Part shown: piece after piece, positions 53,746-64,000 of the stretch | Position numbering within the stretch: the first letter of the stretch is position 1 | Layout: the number at the start of each line of letters is the position of its first letter | Assembly (NCBI GenBank): GCA_016630955.3 | Contig: CM049988.1 | Span: 930,001-994,000, forward strand | Length of the DNA stretch: 64,000 bases | DNA from: Didymella arachidicola | Taxonomy: Eukaryota; Ascomycota; Dothideomycetes; Pleosporales; Didymellaceae | Direction of reading: 5' to 3' | The notes under the pieces: model-generated | Told to the model about the DNA's origin: nothing | Seen by the model: the letters and a program-made list of their open reading frames with translations, nothing else | Database searches by the model: none | Made by a program: the position numbers and the translations under genes

Positions 53746-54948
53746 ATGGTATACGGCATCGAAAACAAGGCACTCAATGTACCGCCAGTGGTGCTCTTCG
53801 GCTATGATTGTCAGCATCTACTGTCGTAGTTGAATCAAGTCGTAAGCTTACATATATCAGCAAGTCCGTTCACGAACAAAGTCCGCCTCGCACTCCGACT
53901 CAAACAGGTTCCGTTCTCTTATGTCCCAGTCCCTTCAATGATGCCCCGCCCTCTTTTGAAAGACACATTTGGCCTGTCCTACAGAAAGATCCCGGCCCTA
54001 GCCATCGGACGAGAAATTTACTGCGACACCTCTCTCATTATCGAAGCACTGGAACACTACTTCCCCTCTTACTCGCCAACATGCTACAGTCCAACTGGGT
54101 ATGGTAGCTATGGAACCGTTTATCCACGAGCCAGTGTGGGTACCTGGGATTATCGACCGCTGGTGAGAGGGTTCGCGAGTTTTTGGACCGACAAACCGCT
54201 CTTCCGGACCGCGACGGGTTTGATCCCGCATACGGTGTGGGAAAGCCAGTTTGGTGTCGATCGCGCGCAGCTTATCGGACATAAGCTCGATTCTGGGAAA
54301 TTGAAGGCCAAGGTACCGCAGAATTTGGCAGCGTTCGATCTGCATCTCAGTCTGTTGGAGCCTCTGTTCAAAAGCAAGGGACATGAGGAGGGCTGGATCT
54401 TTCCAACGGAGAGTCCAAGTTTAGGAGATATCAGTTTGTATTACCAGGTCATGTGGGCTGTGGATATTGCGAGTGGCAGAGGCATATATAATCTCACGGG
54501 TGGTGGGACGGAGGATACAAGTGAGGAGGTCACGAAGGATGTGTGGAATGAGCAGAGGTATCCGGGCCTGTGGCACTGGTTCCATGAAATTGAGAATTAC
54601 ATCAACTCGCTACCGGATCTTGAGATTGTTGTCAAGGATGGGGACCTCACATGGAAGCAGACTCTGGAAGAGGCTTCATTTTGGAAATGCGACGATGTGA
54701 TAGTACCGGCTGCAGCGCCACCACATGATCTTCTGGACGCTCAGAGAGGATTGACGCCAGGGGTTTTAGTGAACGTGGCACCGGATGACACAGGCAGGGA
54801 CAATCCAACAATGGGGAGGTTGGTCACTATAGGAGTCGAAGAAGTAGTTATCGAGCCGGCGACTAAGGGCGGGTTGGAAGTAAGAATCCATTTTCCCAGA
54901 TTGGGTTTCACGGTCAAAAGAGCTAGTTTAGGAGAAACGAAGCTCTAA
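53746..54948 (+). CDS. Glutathione S-transferase-like protein
   Basis: Two exons (53746-53809 and 53861-54948) give 383 aa. The first exon supplies strand 1 (PPVVLFGYD), the second SSPFTNKVRLALRLKQVPF, the usual active-site turn and helix of the thioredoxin fold. IPALAIGREIYCDTSLIIEALE gives the cis-Pro (IPAL) and the D-T-S glutathione-binding turn. The helical C-terminal half runs to about residue 295 (SPSLGDISLYYQVMWAV). A further 80 or so residues form a beta-rich tail (VTIGVEEVVIEPATKGGLEV) not found in classical GSTs but seen in a group of larger fungal GST-like proteins. Activity is uncertain. The pogo fragment starts within 20 bp of the stop codon. Confidence 0.75.
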
Positions 54949-54962
54949 GAACCATTATCTGA

Positions 54963-56400
54963 GAGCCACGCGTCTGGTACCACGGCCTGGGCGAATTACT
55001 GGTAGTCTACCTCTACCGCGATCTTTCCTGCGCAGTAGAAAGCGTCAGCGTGGATTCTGGGGTTATCCAGGGCTGGTTTAGCCTAGTAGCTAATGTCAAA
55101 GCCAAGTATGGCATCCAGGATGACGACACGTACAATTTCGACGAGACAGGCTTTATGATGGGCCAGATATCCACTGGAGCAGTTGTTATAGCTTCAGAGA
55201 GACGAGGAAGGCCAAAGACAGTCCATCCAGGCAACCGGGAGCGGACAACAGTCATACAGGGCGTTAATGCTAAAGGATGGGCCATTCCGCCCTTTGTTAT
55301 CTTTAAGGCGCGCCATCACCTCTCTGGCTGGTACAAGGAGGAAGACGTGCCCCAGGATTGGGTTATTGGAGTCTCTAGTAACGGCTGGACTACTAATGAG
55401 CTTGGTTTTAAGTGGTTGAAGCACTTTGACGCGCATACAAAGGAGCGTGCTGTTGGTACCCACCGACTGCTGATTATCGACGGCCACGAGAGCCACGAAT
55501 CGCTCCAATTCCAGCAATACTGCAAGGATAACAAGATTGTTACCCTATGTATGCCTCCACACTCATCCCACCTCCTACAGCCACTTGATGTGGGTTGTTT
55601 TGCCCCTCTGAAGACAGCGTACGGGCGCCAAGCTGAAAAGCTCATGCGCAACCGGATCAGCCACATTACAAAGACTGAGTTCCTGCCATGCTTTAAAGCA
55701 ACATACAATGCAGTATTTACTCCTATCAATATCCAAGGAGGGTTCCGAGGCGCTGGATTAGTCCCCTTAGGCCCAGAACGGGTCATATCAGCCCTTGATG
55801 TGAAGCTTCGGACTCCATCACCACCACTCCCCACCAACAACGAGCCCTGGCAGTCGCAAACCCCAAGCAATACCCTGGAATTTGGGTCACAATTAACTCT
55901 GATTCGAGAGAAGTATAAGAAGCAGCAGGGTAGCTCACCAAACTCCGTGCTCAGCGCGCTTGAGCACTACGCAAAGGGGGGAGCTATTTTATCGCACAAG
56001 CTAGTTTTAGCTCAACAGGAAATCAGCGAGCTTCGAGCAGCTAATAAGGCAGCTACGCGACGAAAATCACACAAAAGGAAGCGAGTTAAGAAGGAAGGGA
56101 CACTAATAGTTAGAGATAGGCAGCGACTGGCAGCTCTAAACGAGTTTGGGGTGCGTAGTGATGGGAAGAGGGCGAAGAAGCAGGTACGCGCTCAAGAGGG
56201 TGAGCCAAGCCAAAGGCGCTGTGGAAGGTGCAATCAGATAGGGCACAACGCACGAACTTGTAAATAACACTTATCTACTATGGACCTTGCTAGGATGTCT
56301 TCCTCAGAACCCCTATACGCGAGGTGCTGTTAATATACTACAATTTAATGTGAAGTTTGGTGGGGGCTTGGCAAAAGTGACCGACTCGCCCGTTGACCGG
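54963..56400 (+). mobile_element. 5'-truncated pogo-type (Tc1/mariner) transposon
   Basis: Contains the catalytic and C-terminal part of a DDE transposase at 55050-56267. A GC-rich tail follows, with two related copies of GACCGRCTCGCCCG (about 56380-56408) that may belong to its right terminus. No matching left terminus is found next to the GST-like gene, and the N-terminal DNA-binding half is missing or scrambled, so the copy is incomplete. It abuts the second pogo element at 56421. Confidence 0.7.
55050..56267 (+). pseudogene. Pogo/Fot-type transposase fragment with zinc knuckle
   Basis: An open frame of about 400 residues lacking the N-terminal helix-turn-helix domains. The catalytic triad is visible as Asp in YNFDETGFMMG, Asp in LLIIDGHESH and Asp in LLQPLDVGCFAPLK, the DDD pattern of pogo transposases. 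The C-terminal third is basic and coiled-coil-like, ending in a CCHC zinc knuckle (CGRCNQIGHNARTC). Upstream of 55050 the frame stays open only to a TGA at 54960-54962, and residues there do not resemble the family. It is therefore probably inactive, though the DDE domain is intact. Confidence 0.85.
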
Positions 56401-56420
56401 CTCGCCCGTGGGGTACGTTA

Positions 56421-56462
56421 CCGTGGGTTACGACGTGCCGCACGTCCCCACGTGCCGCCCGC
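56421..56462. repeat. Left terminal inverted repeat
   Basis: 42 bp, identical to the reverse complement of 58501-58542. It carries two copies of ACGTGCCGC, which may be transposase binding sites. Confidence 0.92.
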
Positions 56463-56580
56463 CTAACCACCCTCAGTCACTTTTCAGGAATGAGGTTATT
56501 GAGCCACGTACAATAGCTATTATTGTGAGATTTTTTGGTGGATTGATGTATTAATATATGCAACAGTGTACAGTAAGGGA

Positions 56581-58452
56581 TTAATATTCCTGAGTAGCGG
56601 TGCGGCCGCTGCGGGTGGTGTGGGTGCGAGCTGGCGGAGGAGGACTTGGAGCAACAGCACCACGACAAGGCGCCACAACGCGACGCTTTTTGGCTGCAGG
56701 CGTCTTAGGAGTAGTTGAAGCTTTGCGCTTGCCTTTGTTAAGCAATTGGGAGGCTTTTTGAGCGTCGCGAGCTTCTTTATCCTTCTGCCTTTGCAGTTTG
56801 CGAGCGTTAATTGCTGCGCGCTCTTCCGCGCGCTCTCTGTCACGAACAACCTTCGCTGCAGCAGCCGCCTCGCGTTTCTGTTCTTTGATCTTGTCGTTGT
56901 ATAGCTTATTAGCAGCCTTGAGCTCCTTCACTGAGGCCTTTTCAAGCTCCTCCGCATGCGCAGTCTCTTTCAGAATCTGCTCTCTGTGGCGGGCTTCCTT
57001 GAACGATCGAGGTGATCACCAGCGAGCTCCTCCCCAGTCATCCAACACCGGCTTGACTAAATTGAGTGTTTTGCTCTTCTTATCCTGCTTCTTCTTAATT
57101 GTGAGAGACTCACTAAGGCCGTCATTTTCGTTGCGAAGTAGCTCATTATCAATCGCGAGTGTGTGGACTTTCTGACGGAGGGCGCGCGCCTCCTCTGAGC
57201 TTTTATTTGCCACAACAGAGTCTAATTCGCTCATTAAACTACGTGCTGTTGTATCTGATGGAGGCGGCGGAGGAGTTGACGGATCAGCAGCTCCTTCGGG
57301 AAAGCGCTTGAGTACTTTATCGCGATTGAGCGGGTGAAGGCCTGTTGTGTCAAAGGCTTTGACTATGTTGTCTTTAGTGAACGATTGCAGCCAAGCGGGC
57401 CAAAATAATGAGAAGAAGCTGCCTTTCTTCACTGGCAACAAGCCCTTAGAGCGCTGAGTCCACCTTGTCAATTGCTGTGAGTATGCTGTCGATAGCGGCT
57501 TGAAGAGGACGACGTCGGCTGGCTGGAGCGTATGAGTACTGTGGGGAGGGAAGATCGCCACAAGTATCTTGTGTTGATGACAGTAGGTCAGAAAGGAGCG
57601 GCTTATATGGCTTCCGTGGCCGTCGATGATGAGTAACCTCCACATTCGACGTGCGGAGGCCTTTGTTTCTTCGTCAAAGACCTGTTGCAGCCATCCAAGG
57701 CCAGCGTCGTCGTTGCTCCAGCCGCTCTGCATGACCGTGACGAAGACGCGATGCTTGGATTGCTTGATATCTCGCACCCATGCGTCCTGGACGTTGCCGC
57801 TGTCACTCGCCATGATCAGGCCTGGAGGAAGAGCGATTCCGGAAGCGCTCACGCACGCTATAAGCGTAACCCATTCTCTGTTGCCGTCCTCCAGAGCCTG
57901 GCGGAAGCGCTTGTTGCCCCAGCTTGTCCTGCTAAACACTCGTTTCTGCCTGCCTATCCTGCCAATCATGAAGCCCTTCTCATCCATATTGTACGTTTGC
58001 TCTGGCTGTATGTTCTTCTCGGCTATTTTGAGCTCTAGCATGTCGAAGTACAAGCTTTACTTGCTATAGGAATCAGCGGCATGACGTTCAGAGGCCATGG
58101 CAGAGGTCCATCGTGGAGTGAGTGCGTCGTGATGCTTGGTGACGAATCGGGTAACCCACATCTTTCCAACGTCGAATCCGCAGATAACAGAGGCAAAATG
58201 TTGAATCATATCGCGCGTAGGAGGAAGGTGCTCCCTGCAGAGTTGATCTATGTAATCAACGAGCTCCAGCTCTTCGTGGTTAGTAAGGTTTTGTTGTTGT
58301 TCTACCTTCTGTTGCATAGAGCCTTGAACGCCTCGGTGACGCCGCGACAAAGTTGAACGATCAACACCATGTGTATCTGCAATCTTTTGGTAGCAAAGTT
58401 CACCACGCGCATCAGCTGCGCGTGCATCTCTAAGCGCATCTTCTAAAGTCAT
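56581..58452 (-). pseudogene. Pogo transposase with two nonsense codons
   Basis: From ATG 58452 to TAA 56581 one reading frame continues through two stops, a TAA at 58056-58054 and a TGA at 57018-57016. The first part has a psq-type helix-turn-helix (YQKIADTHGVDRSTLSRRHR) and a CENP-B-like second helix-turn-helix domain. The middle holds the DDD catalytic residues (YNMDEKGFMIG, LLIIDGHGSH, LQPADVVLFKPL). The last part is a Lys/Arg/Ala-rich coiled coil. Both stops could arise by C-to-T change (CAA to TAA, CGA to TGA), compatible with but not proof of RIP-like mutation. Confidence 0.88.
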
Positions 58453-58500
58453 CGCGTTGTTGATTTATGGTGTTGAGGATATTTCGTTGTTTTGGTGATC

Positions 58501-58542
58501 GCGGGCGGCACGTGGGGACGTGCGGCACGTCGTAACCCACGG
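58501..58542. repeat. Right terminal inverted repeat
   Basis: Partner of 56421-56462; followed by TA. Confidence 0.92.
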
Positions 58543-58658
58543 TAAGGGTAAATAAGTGCGCCTTAGCTTTTCCCGTGGATTGTGCCTGCGCTGCTCCACC
58601 TCTCCTGCGTTACACTTTTCTCAACAACATCTATCGACTCACACTGCTCCATTTGAAC

Positions 58659-58877
58659 ATGGCATCGCGTGGCGGCCCTAGCATGCGATTTCCAATAGGG
58701 GGTGGGGCGGCCGGGGGACGTGTTCAACGTGTCAAAACACATGTTATCTCATTCACAGATCACTCTGGGCGCGAAGCGCTCGTGGTGTTCGATTGCTGGG
58801 TGTCCTGCCCGCTCGTACCGCTTTTCAGTTTCGCCATCTACTTCACACATCCCGAAGTGTTAGCAGTGTATCTCAAG
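58659..58877 (+). other. Possible orphan first exon
   Basis: A pyrimidine-rich leader is followed by AACATGG at 58659 and 73 codons (MASRGGPSMRFPIGGG and onward) ending at a good donor, AAG then GTAAGC, at 58877/58878. No downstream exon continues it, because the next 1.3 kb is the LysM remnant on the other strand. It may be the cut-off 5' end of a gene or chance. Confidence 0.25.
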
Positions 58878-60180
58878 GTAAGCAGGTGAAACAGTGGCAC
58901 TGACCCCCAACGACATGCCATTCATCAGAATTCTCGAAAGTACCGGGGTGCATTGGGCCTGGAGCGCTTGCAGCCGCGGGACTTGGGGTTTCTGATGTAG
59001 TTTTAGTTGGCGTTGGCGTTGGCGTTGTAGTTGGGCTATCAGTGCAAAATGCGATATTGGTAGGCACAATCTATGCAAACGCATCACTGACAACCAAGCC
59101 ATAAGTTACTATAGTCGGCACCGACAGCAGGGTTCCTGGAGATCGCCTAACGTCAGCACAAGCTTCGCGTGAGTGTATAAAGGGCGTTTTGTGTACCATT
59201 TGATCAGATGTGCTATATTTATTCTGTTCAACGCCAGGAATGATTTGAAAGTTGTCGGCGCGATAGCGGCCTGCATATCCGTTATTCTTCTGTCGAAACA
59301 AGCAAGTCCAAATCGCATAAAGTCATCATACTCTTATTGGATAGCTCGATCCAGGGTCTTTAGGTAAAGAAAGCTTAGTGGTGGATGCAGCGTTTTAAGC
59401 TACTATGCAATGGCGAAAGTCTTTCGATCCCGCGAAATTTGTAGAGTTGACATCGAATGAAAGGTTTCTGGTTACACATGTCAACGCTGGTTTTATCTGC
59501 GGTGGAAAAGACTTCGTTCAAAGATTGAAGAATAAAATAGTACTGACCAGTTGGCTAATTGCTCCGGTGTTATCGACCATCCTATGATAAGAGCGTTGCA
59601 TGCAGACTTGAAACTAGGCTGGATATCTTCATTCATTGCGAGTTCTGCACCGTTCCTGAAAAGGTAACAATTTCTTCTCGCTCCCTTGGCGAGCTGTGGA
59701 GCCGTAGGCAGACCTGTAATCTTGGGTGCAGTGAAGGTTGTCTTCGGAAGATTGCTGTAAGGGATTTCTGGAACCAGTGATTGCGGCGGTATGTAGTCGG
59801 GGTGACCGGGACATTCGTTGATTGGTCCTAGAGGCCCTACAAAATACCTATAAATGCGAAAAATTGGTGTATTTATCGTTGATGCCTTGATGGAGGAATC
59901 GGAAGTCGATGAGGCTGATGCTAAACTTGATGAGGAGGTTGCAATACTCATCGGTTTGAACTTGATAGAATTTCACACAGCAGCTGTTTGTACTATTGGT
60001 AATATCACCAGGCACTGGAGCCATAGTTTGCATCGCAGCAGGGATTGATGTTGTAACCATAGTATTTGTCGAGTTAGGTTTTAAATCAGCATCGCCAGGT
60101 GGCGACACGCAGATGGAATCGCCCACTGATTTCTCGATTTTATTATATGGACATCCAAGGACAAGGTTCCCTGTACGAAG
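58873..60180 (-). pseudogene. Decayed multi-LysM protein gene
   Basis: Three LysM-like blocks remain on the minus strand, preceded by a tail-like piece (IEKSVGDSICVSPPGD). The first reads CCVKFYQVQTDEYC, then ISLIDFRFLHQGINDKYTN. The second reads RNCYLFRNGAEL and SACNALIIGWSITPEQLANW. The third is degraded (DEWHVVGGQCHC). Ser/Thr/Pro linkers separate them. A frame change occurs in a T-run near 59862, several conserved Cys positions have become Tyr, Phe or Ser, and the last part has stops. LysM domains bind chitin; secreted LysM proteins of plant-associated fungi shield wall fragments. The N-terminus and signal peptide are not found. This copy is not expected to work. Confidence 0.75.
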
Positions 60181-60812
60181 AAAAGTGGGTTAGCTTCCGT
60201 GTATTGTTATGTTTAGTTCTACTAATTGTGTTTGATTAAGTTCAGTGCTAATATAACACACGCTATGGTAAGGAAGTATAGGTGTTGCAGAATTGAACAA
60301 AGAGGTAGTACTCGTGCGTCTGTTTACTTGTTAATCTACTAATCTGTTATAAATAGACGGGGAACTTGGCTAAGTAATGGTGCAGATATGGCGCAGTGCT
60401 AAATTTCCTACCGACGAGAGCACTTAGAGGCCTATCTCGGTGGAGAATAGCGTGCAACAGAAGCTCGGAGACCAGGAACATATCCCGTCCTACGAATCAG
60501 GGGGAAAGCGGTGCGAGGCTTGGGGCTGACTGCGCTCGATCAGCTTGCTTTACGTCATGCTTGATCGGGTTAGAGGCTTGAGATGCCGACAATGTACGCT
60601 AAGCGGCGAGCTGAACTCGAGAGTTCAGCTGAAACTTCAAGAAACTATAAAACCGACAGCATGCAGATATTTTGACAGCTTTAATCATCCGGTAGAATCA
60701 CAACGAATTCGATTCTGTAGGTATGGCCCTCGATCGATCTGAACCTACACAGGACTGACCGTATCAGCGCTGCACTCAACGAAGCACATATAATCGTCTT
60801 GGAAGCATCACT
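60181..60812. other. Intergenic with a short hairpin
   Basis: AT-rich near 60200-60380. A hairpin with 9-bp arms (AGCTGAACT/AGTTCAGCT) and a 4-base loop lies at 60609-60630. No gene supported. Confidence 0.35.
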
Positions 60813-61223
60813 ATGTCCTCACTCAAGTACAATAACCCTCCTGGTGCCGCCACAACATATGGCGATATGTGCCACTACTCTCAGACTGTTGATCTTGGCA
60901 ATGGCTTCATTAAGTGTGCTGGTCAGGGCGGCTGGAACTCGGAAACGGGGGAGCTTGACGCCAATGACTCGACAAAACAAGTGCAGCTTGCGATTGAAAA
61001 CGTCGACAAGATCCTCCAAGCAATCGGTCTTCGTGGGTGGGAGGATGTTTATCTTGTCCGAACTTACCATACCGACATTCGGACGACATTTCAGACTGTG
61101 GTGGACACATTGAAGGAGAGAATCCCAGACCATAAGCCGGTATGGACGTGCATCGCCGTACCGCACTTGGCCCTTCCGACTATGTTGATTGAAGTTGAGG
61201 TAGAGGCTAAGCGTCAGGAATGA
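60813..61223 (+). CDS. RidA/YjgF/UK114-like protein
   Basis: A single exon of 136 aa from ATG 60813 to TGA 61223. It has the chorismate-mutase-like RidA fold pattern: NNPPGAATTYGDMCHYSQTV, GFIKCAGQGGWNSETGEL, QVQLAIENVDKILQAIGLRG, DVYLVRTYHTDI, and a final strand LPTMLIEVEVEA. Canonical RidA enzymes have an Arg just before the L-P of the last segment that binds the carboxylate of imine substrates. Here the segment is PHLALP, with no Arg, so classical 2-aminoacrylate deaminase activity is doubtful. Related family members without this Arg occur in fungal metabolic clusters. It lies 405 bp from the 3' end of the convergent prenyltransferase gene. Confidence 0.85.
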   Translation: MSSLKYNNPPGAATTYGDMCHYSQTVDLGNGFIKCAGQGGWNSETGELDANDSTKQVQLAIENVDKILQAIGLRGWEDVYLVRTYHTDIRTTFQTVVDTLKERIPDHKPVWTCIAVPHLALPTMLIEVEVEAKRQE

Positions 61224-61627
61224 TCAATGGCAACCGTTTGGAAGGGAGAATGGCCCTTGGAGGGCCTTAACTATACTGGGCGACATTCTAGTCGATTTGT
61301 CGCTCCATTCGATCTGTCAGGTGCAAAAATAGTAAACGGGCTGAACGATGAGTCTATTTAGAATCCCATCTAAGAGACGTGTAGCATCTTGGGGAGACAA
61401 TCTCGGTGTTTGTGATTGGTGGCTCTGTAAGCGAGAGGCGGAGCGAGGGCGTTCTTGGGCTGAAGCTTTAGCTGGGTACTTCAGCCACTTGGTTACCAAG
61501 CATGTGTGCTTCACCGTACCTTAGCTCGATGTTCAAGAGAAATGTGGCTCAAACCTGGCTGCAGCATCCAAACACGCATGGATTGACGCAGAACGATCTG
61601 AGCAACATACGGCCCAGCCAAGAGCTT
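61224..61627. other. Intergenic between convergent genes
   Basis: About 400 bp with no supported feature. Confidence 0.35.
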
Positions 61628-63215
61628 TCACGCTAGAGCACGCGTCTTTAGCGCCGCTGCCTCCCGAGCCAAAGTATGAGGGCACAAGTACGTGACAATC
61701 CTCAGCTTCTCCTTCTGCAATGCGCAGCTAACGTACACGTGAATGTCGCGGGTCTTCCCGAGATAGTCCCGTCCACTGCAGTGACATGGTCAGCCTACGC
61801 TCTTCAACATCAGGTATGTAGACCTACTAAATTGCCTGTAACGCTTGCTCATAGTGGTCCATTTGCTGTAGCATCTTCTCTGCGTCACGCCTCGTCGCGA
61901 AGTAGCGGCGCAAGCGCGCGAGTACGTCCAAGTCATTCTTGCAGAAGGGACCTGGAGAGATGTACACTTTTGGAGTCGGGATTTTGCCAGCTTGTGTGGT
62001 GAAATAGAAGCCGGGACCACGCGCTCCTCCATCCTGCGGAAGTACGTCAGGTGCACCATCGGTAAAGATGTTCCAAAAGTCCTGGACATCTCGAATGACC
62101 TGCTCACTGTACATAGACAGGTCATTGCGGCCTCCAATAGTCAAAGCATCCATGAGGTACTCCAAGCTCGTGTTGGGGGCACGCGTGTAAATCTTGACCC
62201 TTGATCTTGATGGCGAGATGAGGTCGAAGGAGAATATGTGTATCTCCATGTTCCATTTCTTCGCGGCTTCCTCCAGATACTCCTGTAGCGGCTCGAATGT
62301 CAAAGATTTATATTGTTCTGCCGGGAGAGCCTTGATCGCGCGGAATACGACGTCAGATTTAGACATGCCTAGCTCCTTTCCCTTGAGACCAGGGTACATA
62401 TATGCCTTGATCATCGGTCCAGTCCTGGCGATATCTCGCATGACGAACGTACCGCCGACAGGCGCAACCTCGAACAAGTCATTCTTCGCTAGCTTGGCGC
62501 GGTCGATATCAGTAGGTGGAGTATCCTTGTTCGGCAGAATAGTTTCACTGAAGTGACGATACCATTCGAGATCGAGCCCTGTTACAAGGCCTTGATGCTC
62601 CAGATGATTGATCCAGATGTCAGTCTCATGCCGATTGAACGGGTCGATATCTGTCCCAGCAAGTAGGCCGATTGGCTCAAAGCCAGTGCGAATTGTTCCC
62701 TTGCCTTCGAGTCCCCATTCCCAGCTGAATTCAAGAGGTGTTCCGTCTGGCGTGTGAGGGGTGCGCCATTTTAGATGGCCGCTCTTCTCTGGAGCAGCGC
62801 CCAGCTCCGGTACGACATGGATACCAAAGAATAGAAGCTCGCTGTACTGCTCGGATTTGGTGTAGCCTGCGAAGCGCAGTAGCTCTGCCAATTGCTTGCC
62901 CGTCCGAGCCCACCAGAACTGATGGTCTGTGTTCCGAAAGCCGACAATGGAGTTGATGATGTCAAAGACTTCTTGCGTGTCGGACCTTTTCCCTTCAATG
63001 CCCACTTTTGATGGTTGGACAACGAGGGTCTCTACCGTGTCGCCATGGCTATGATATTTGGCATTCGTGTCGTTTGATATAGTCGCATCAAGTCTTGCAA
63101 CCGGTGTGTGTCCACTGGTTGTTGTGAGGGTCGATATATCTGGACTGCCACCAGGGGCGTTCTGCTGGACGGATCTCAAACCAGAACGCAGACGATTCGA
63201 TAGTTGTGCCAACAT
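61628..63215 (-). CDS. DMATS-type aromatic prenyltransferase
   Basis: Two exons (63215-61828 and 61775-61628; 52-bp intron with GTAGGT donor) give 511 aa. The start is ATG 63215 (MLAQLSNRL); an upstream open stretch lacks an ATG. The family pattern is clear: FWWARTGKQLAELLRFAGYT, SELLFFGIHVVPELG, HTPDGTPLEFSWEWG (substrate-binding Glu region) and TIRTGFEPIG (diphosphate-binding Arg). Later repeats of the ABBA barrel follow, ending in the short last exon with RDIHVYVSCALQKEKLRIVTYLCP. These cytosolic enzymes transfer dimethylallyl groups to tryptophan, tyrosine or other aromatics in alkaloid-type pathways. Its substrate cannot be told. No NRPS or PKS is in the window; a RidA-like gene is next to it and the window ends 785 bp upstream. 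Confidence 0.9.
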
Positions 63216-64000
63216 GATGGGTAATGTTGCCAACACACGGAAAGGCGGTTAAGCTTTGGGGAGGGCAGATCGATATTAGATATATGAAAAAACAAAACCC
63301 ACAGCCTGTTGCGGAGCTCTTATATTGTTTTCGGATCTGCACTGCACGTATGGAACCATGCGGGCGGCTTTTTGCGCGAAAGCTTCTGTGCACCGACATA
63401 AGCAGTCACTGGACAGCCTCATGGGACAGGACTAGTCGTCTTGCAGCTCTGCAGGATCTATCTCTAGAACGCTCGCATTTTATTCGTGGACCGTTACGTT
63501 CAACTGTTACTACATTTACAATCAGTGTGACTGACTTGCTGACATGGTATGATCGATCGGTGGCATTTATGTGCCGTATCAGTGGGTTCTCGGAACAGCA
63601 GGATCCGTTTGAGCAACAAGGATGAGGAGCGGGTGACTGTCTAGGTGCAGCCATCTCGAGAATGTGTGGCCCGCCTAATTTTCAGCCTTGCGCCTCGATG
63701 ACACTGGCCGGACTCTAAGGAGTTGCGTGCGACAGGCTCCAAGGTTCAGTCCCTCCTCCTGTATCTACTGATATTACCAGGTCGCCAAAGTCCACTTGGA
63801 ACCTATGTTGGCAGTCTGAGACATGTCGAAGTGCTCAGGGGTGGCCTTAACGTTGAATGACTTCCTAATCGGGGACTACACTGCGAATTGCCCTTTTCGG
63901 CCTCCATTGCTATCACTGAACTGCTTTGTCTCAGTTGAGTCTTCGTACTTCCTGCATGTCATATGCAAGCCACTATGAATGTCTCGTTTAGGACCGCGCG
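63216..64000. other. Upstream region to the window end
   Basis: Presumably the prenyltransferase promoter plus unassigned sequence. No gene or RNA could be supported. Confidence 0.35.

Larger units (their letters stand above)
56421..58542 (-). mobile_element. Pogo-type transposon with perfect 42-bp TIRs
   Basis: Inverted repeats at 56421-56462 and 58501-58542 match at all 42 positions, start CCGTGGG and are bounded by TA on both sides (56419-56420 and 58543-58544), the expected target duplication. Inside is one transposase gene on the minus strand, broken by two stops. Length is 2122 bp. Perfect termini with only two nonsense changes suggest fairly recent inactivation; it could still be moved if an active transposase is supplied elsewhere in the genome. 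Confidence 0.92.

Noticed and set aside
60609..60630. Hairpin as a terminator or small RNA
   Set aside because: Short, isolated and not linked to any gene end; eukaryotic genes do not use such terminators.
63740..63775. GGTTCAGTCC as a possible tRNA T-arm
   Set aside because: The invariant A58 is missing and no cloverleaf can be drawn upstream.

Overview
This is a gene-dense window from a filamentous ascomycete. The evidence is short GT-AG introns (about 45-60 bp) in most genes, Zn(II)2Cys6 regulators, a NACHT-ankyrin STAND protein, a DMATS-type prenyltransferase, a LysM remnant, and fungal Copia and pogo elements. The mix suggests a dothideomycete, but that is inference. I found no tRNA, rRNA or CRISPR. 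Start and stop positions, splice sites and reading frames were checked by hand; product names rest on motif recognition, not database searches.

Layout. (1) 1-7.9 kb: the 3' end of an unidentified gene, then a five-exon NLR-like gene (minus strand) whose C-terminus is about 20 nearly identical 33-residue ankyrin repeats. A diverged inverted repeat of about 310 bp, with a near-perfect 64-bp outer end, flanks it. (2) 7.9-20.9 kb: housekeeping genes: mitochondrial ribosomal protein uL22m, PRP24/SART3-type splicing factor, AP-3 mu subunit, a two-TM DUF4536-like protein, a HAPSTR1-like protein and an F-box protein. (3) 20.995-26.36 kb: an intact Ty1/Copia element with identical 122-bp LTRs and a 5-bp target duplication, inserted in the last exon of an unidentified minus-strand gene. 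(4) 26.3-41 kb: a Ser/Thr/Pro-rich single-pass membrane protein, a lipase-like alpha/beta hydrolase, a small membrane protein, two convergent eEF1A methyltransferase genes (EFM4-like and EFM7-like, 40 bp apart), a DUF4149/TMEM205-like protein and a GH127 beta-L-arabinofuranosidase with a regular CCACCGG array upstream. (5) 41.4-50 kb: a decayed MFS sugar transporter, a C2H2+C6 transcription factor with one missing splice acceptor, a P450 pseudogene with two stops, and an alpha/beta hydrolase. (6) 50.4-55 kb: a Zn2Cys6 transcription factor and a GST-like protein. (7) 55-60.2 kb: two adjacent pogo-type transposons and a decayed multi-LysM gene. (8) 60.8-63.2 kb: a RidA-like protein and a DMATS prenyltransferase.

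The window joins conserved cell-biology genes to accessory patches at 1-7 kb, 21-26 kb, 41-47 kb and 55-63 kb, where repeats, mobile elements and broken genes concentrate. The most unusual locus is the NLR with its homogenised ankyrin array and flanking inverted repeat.
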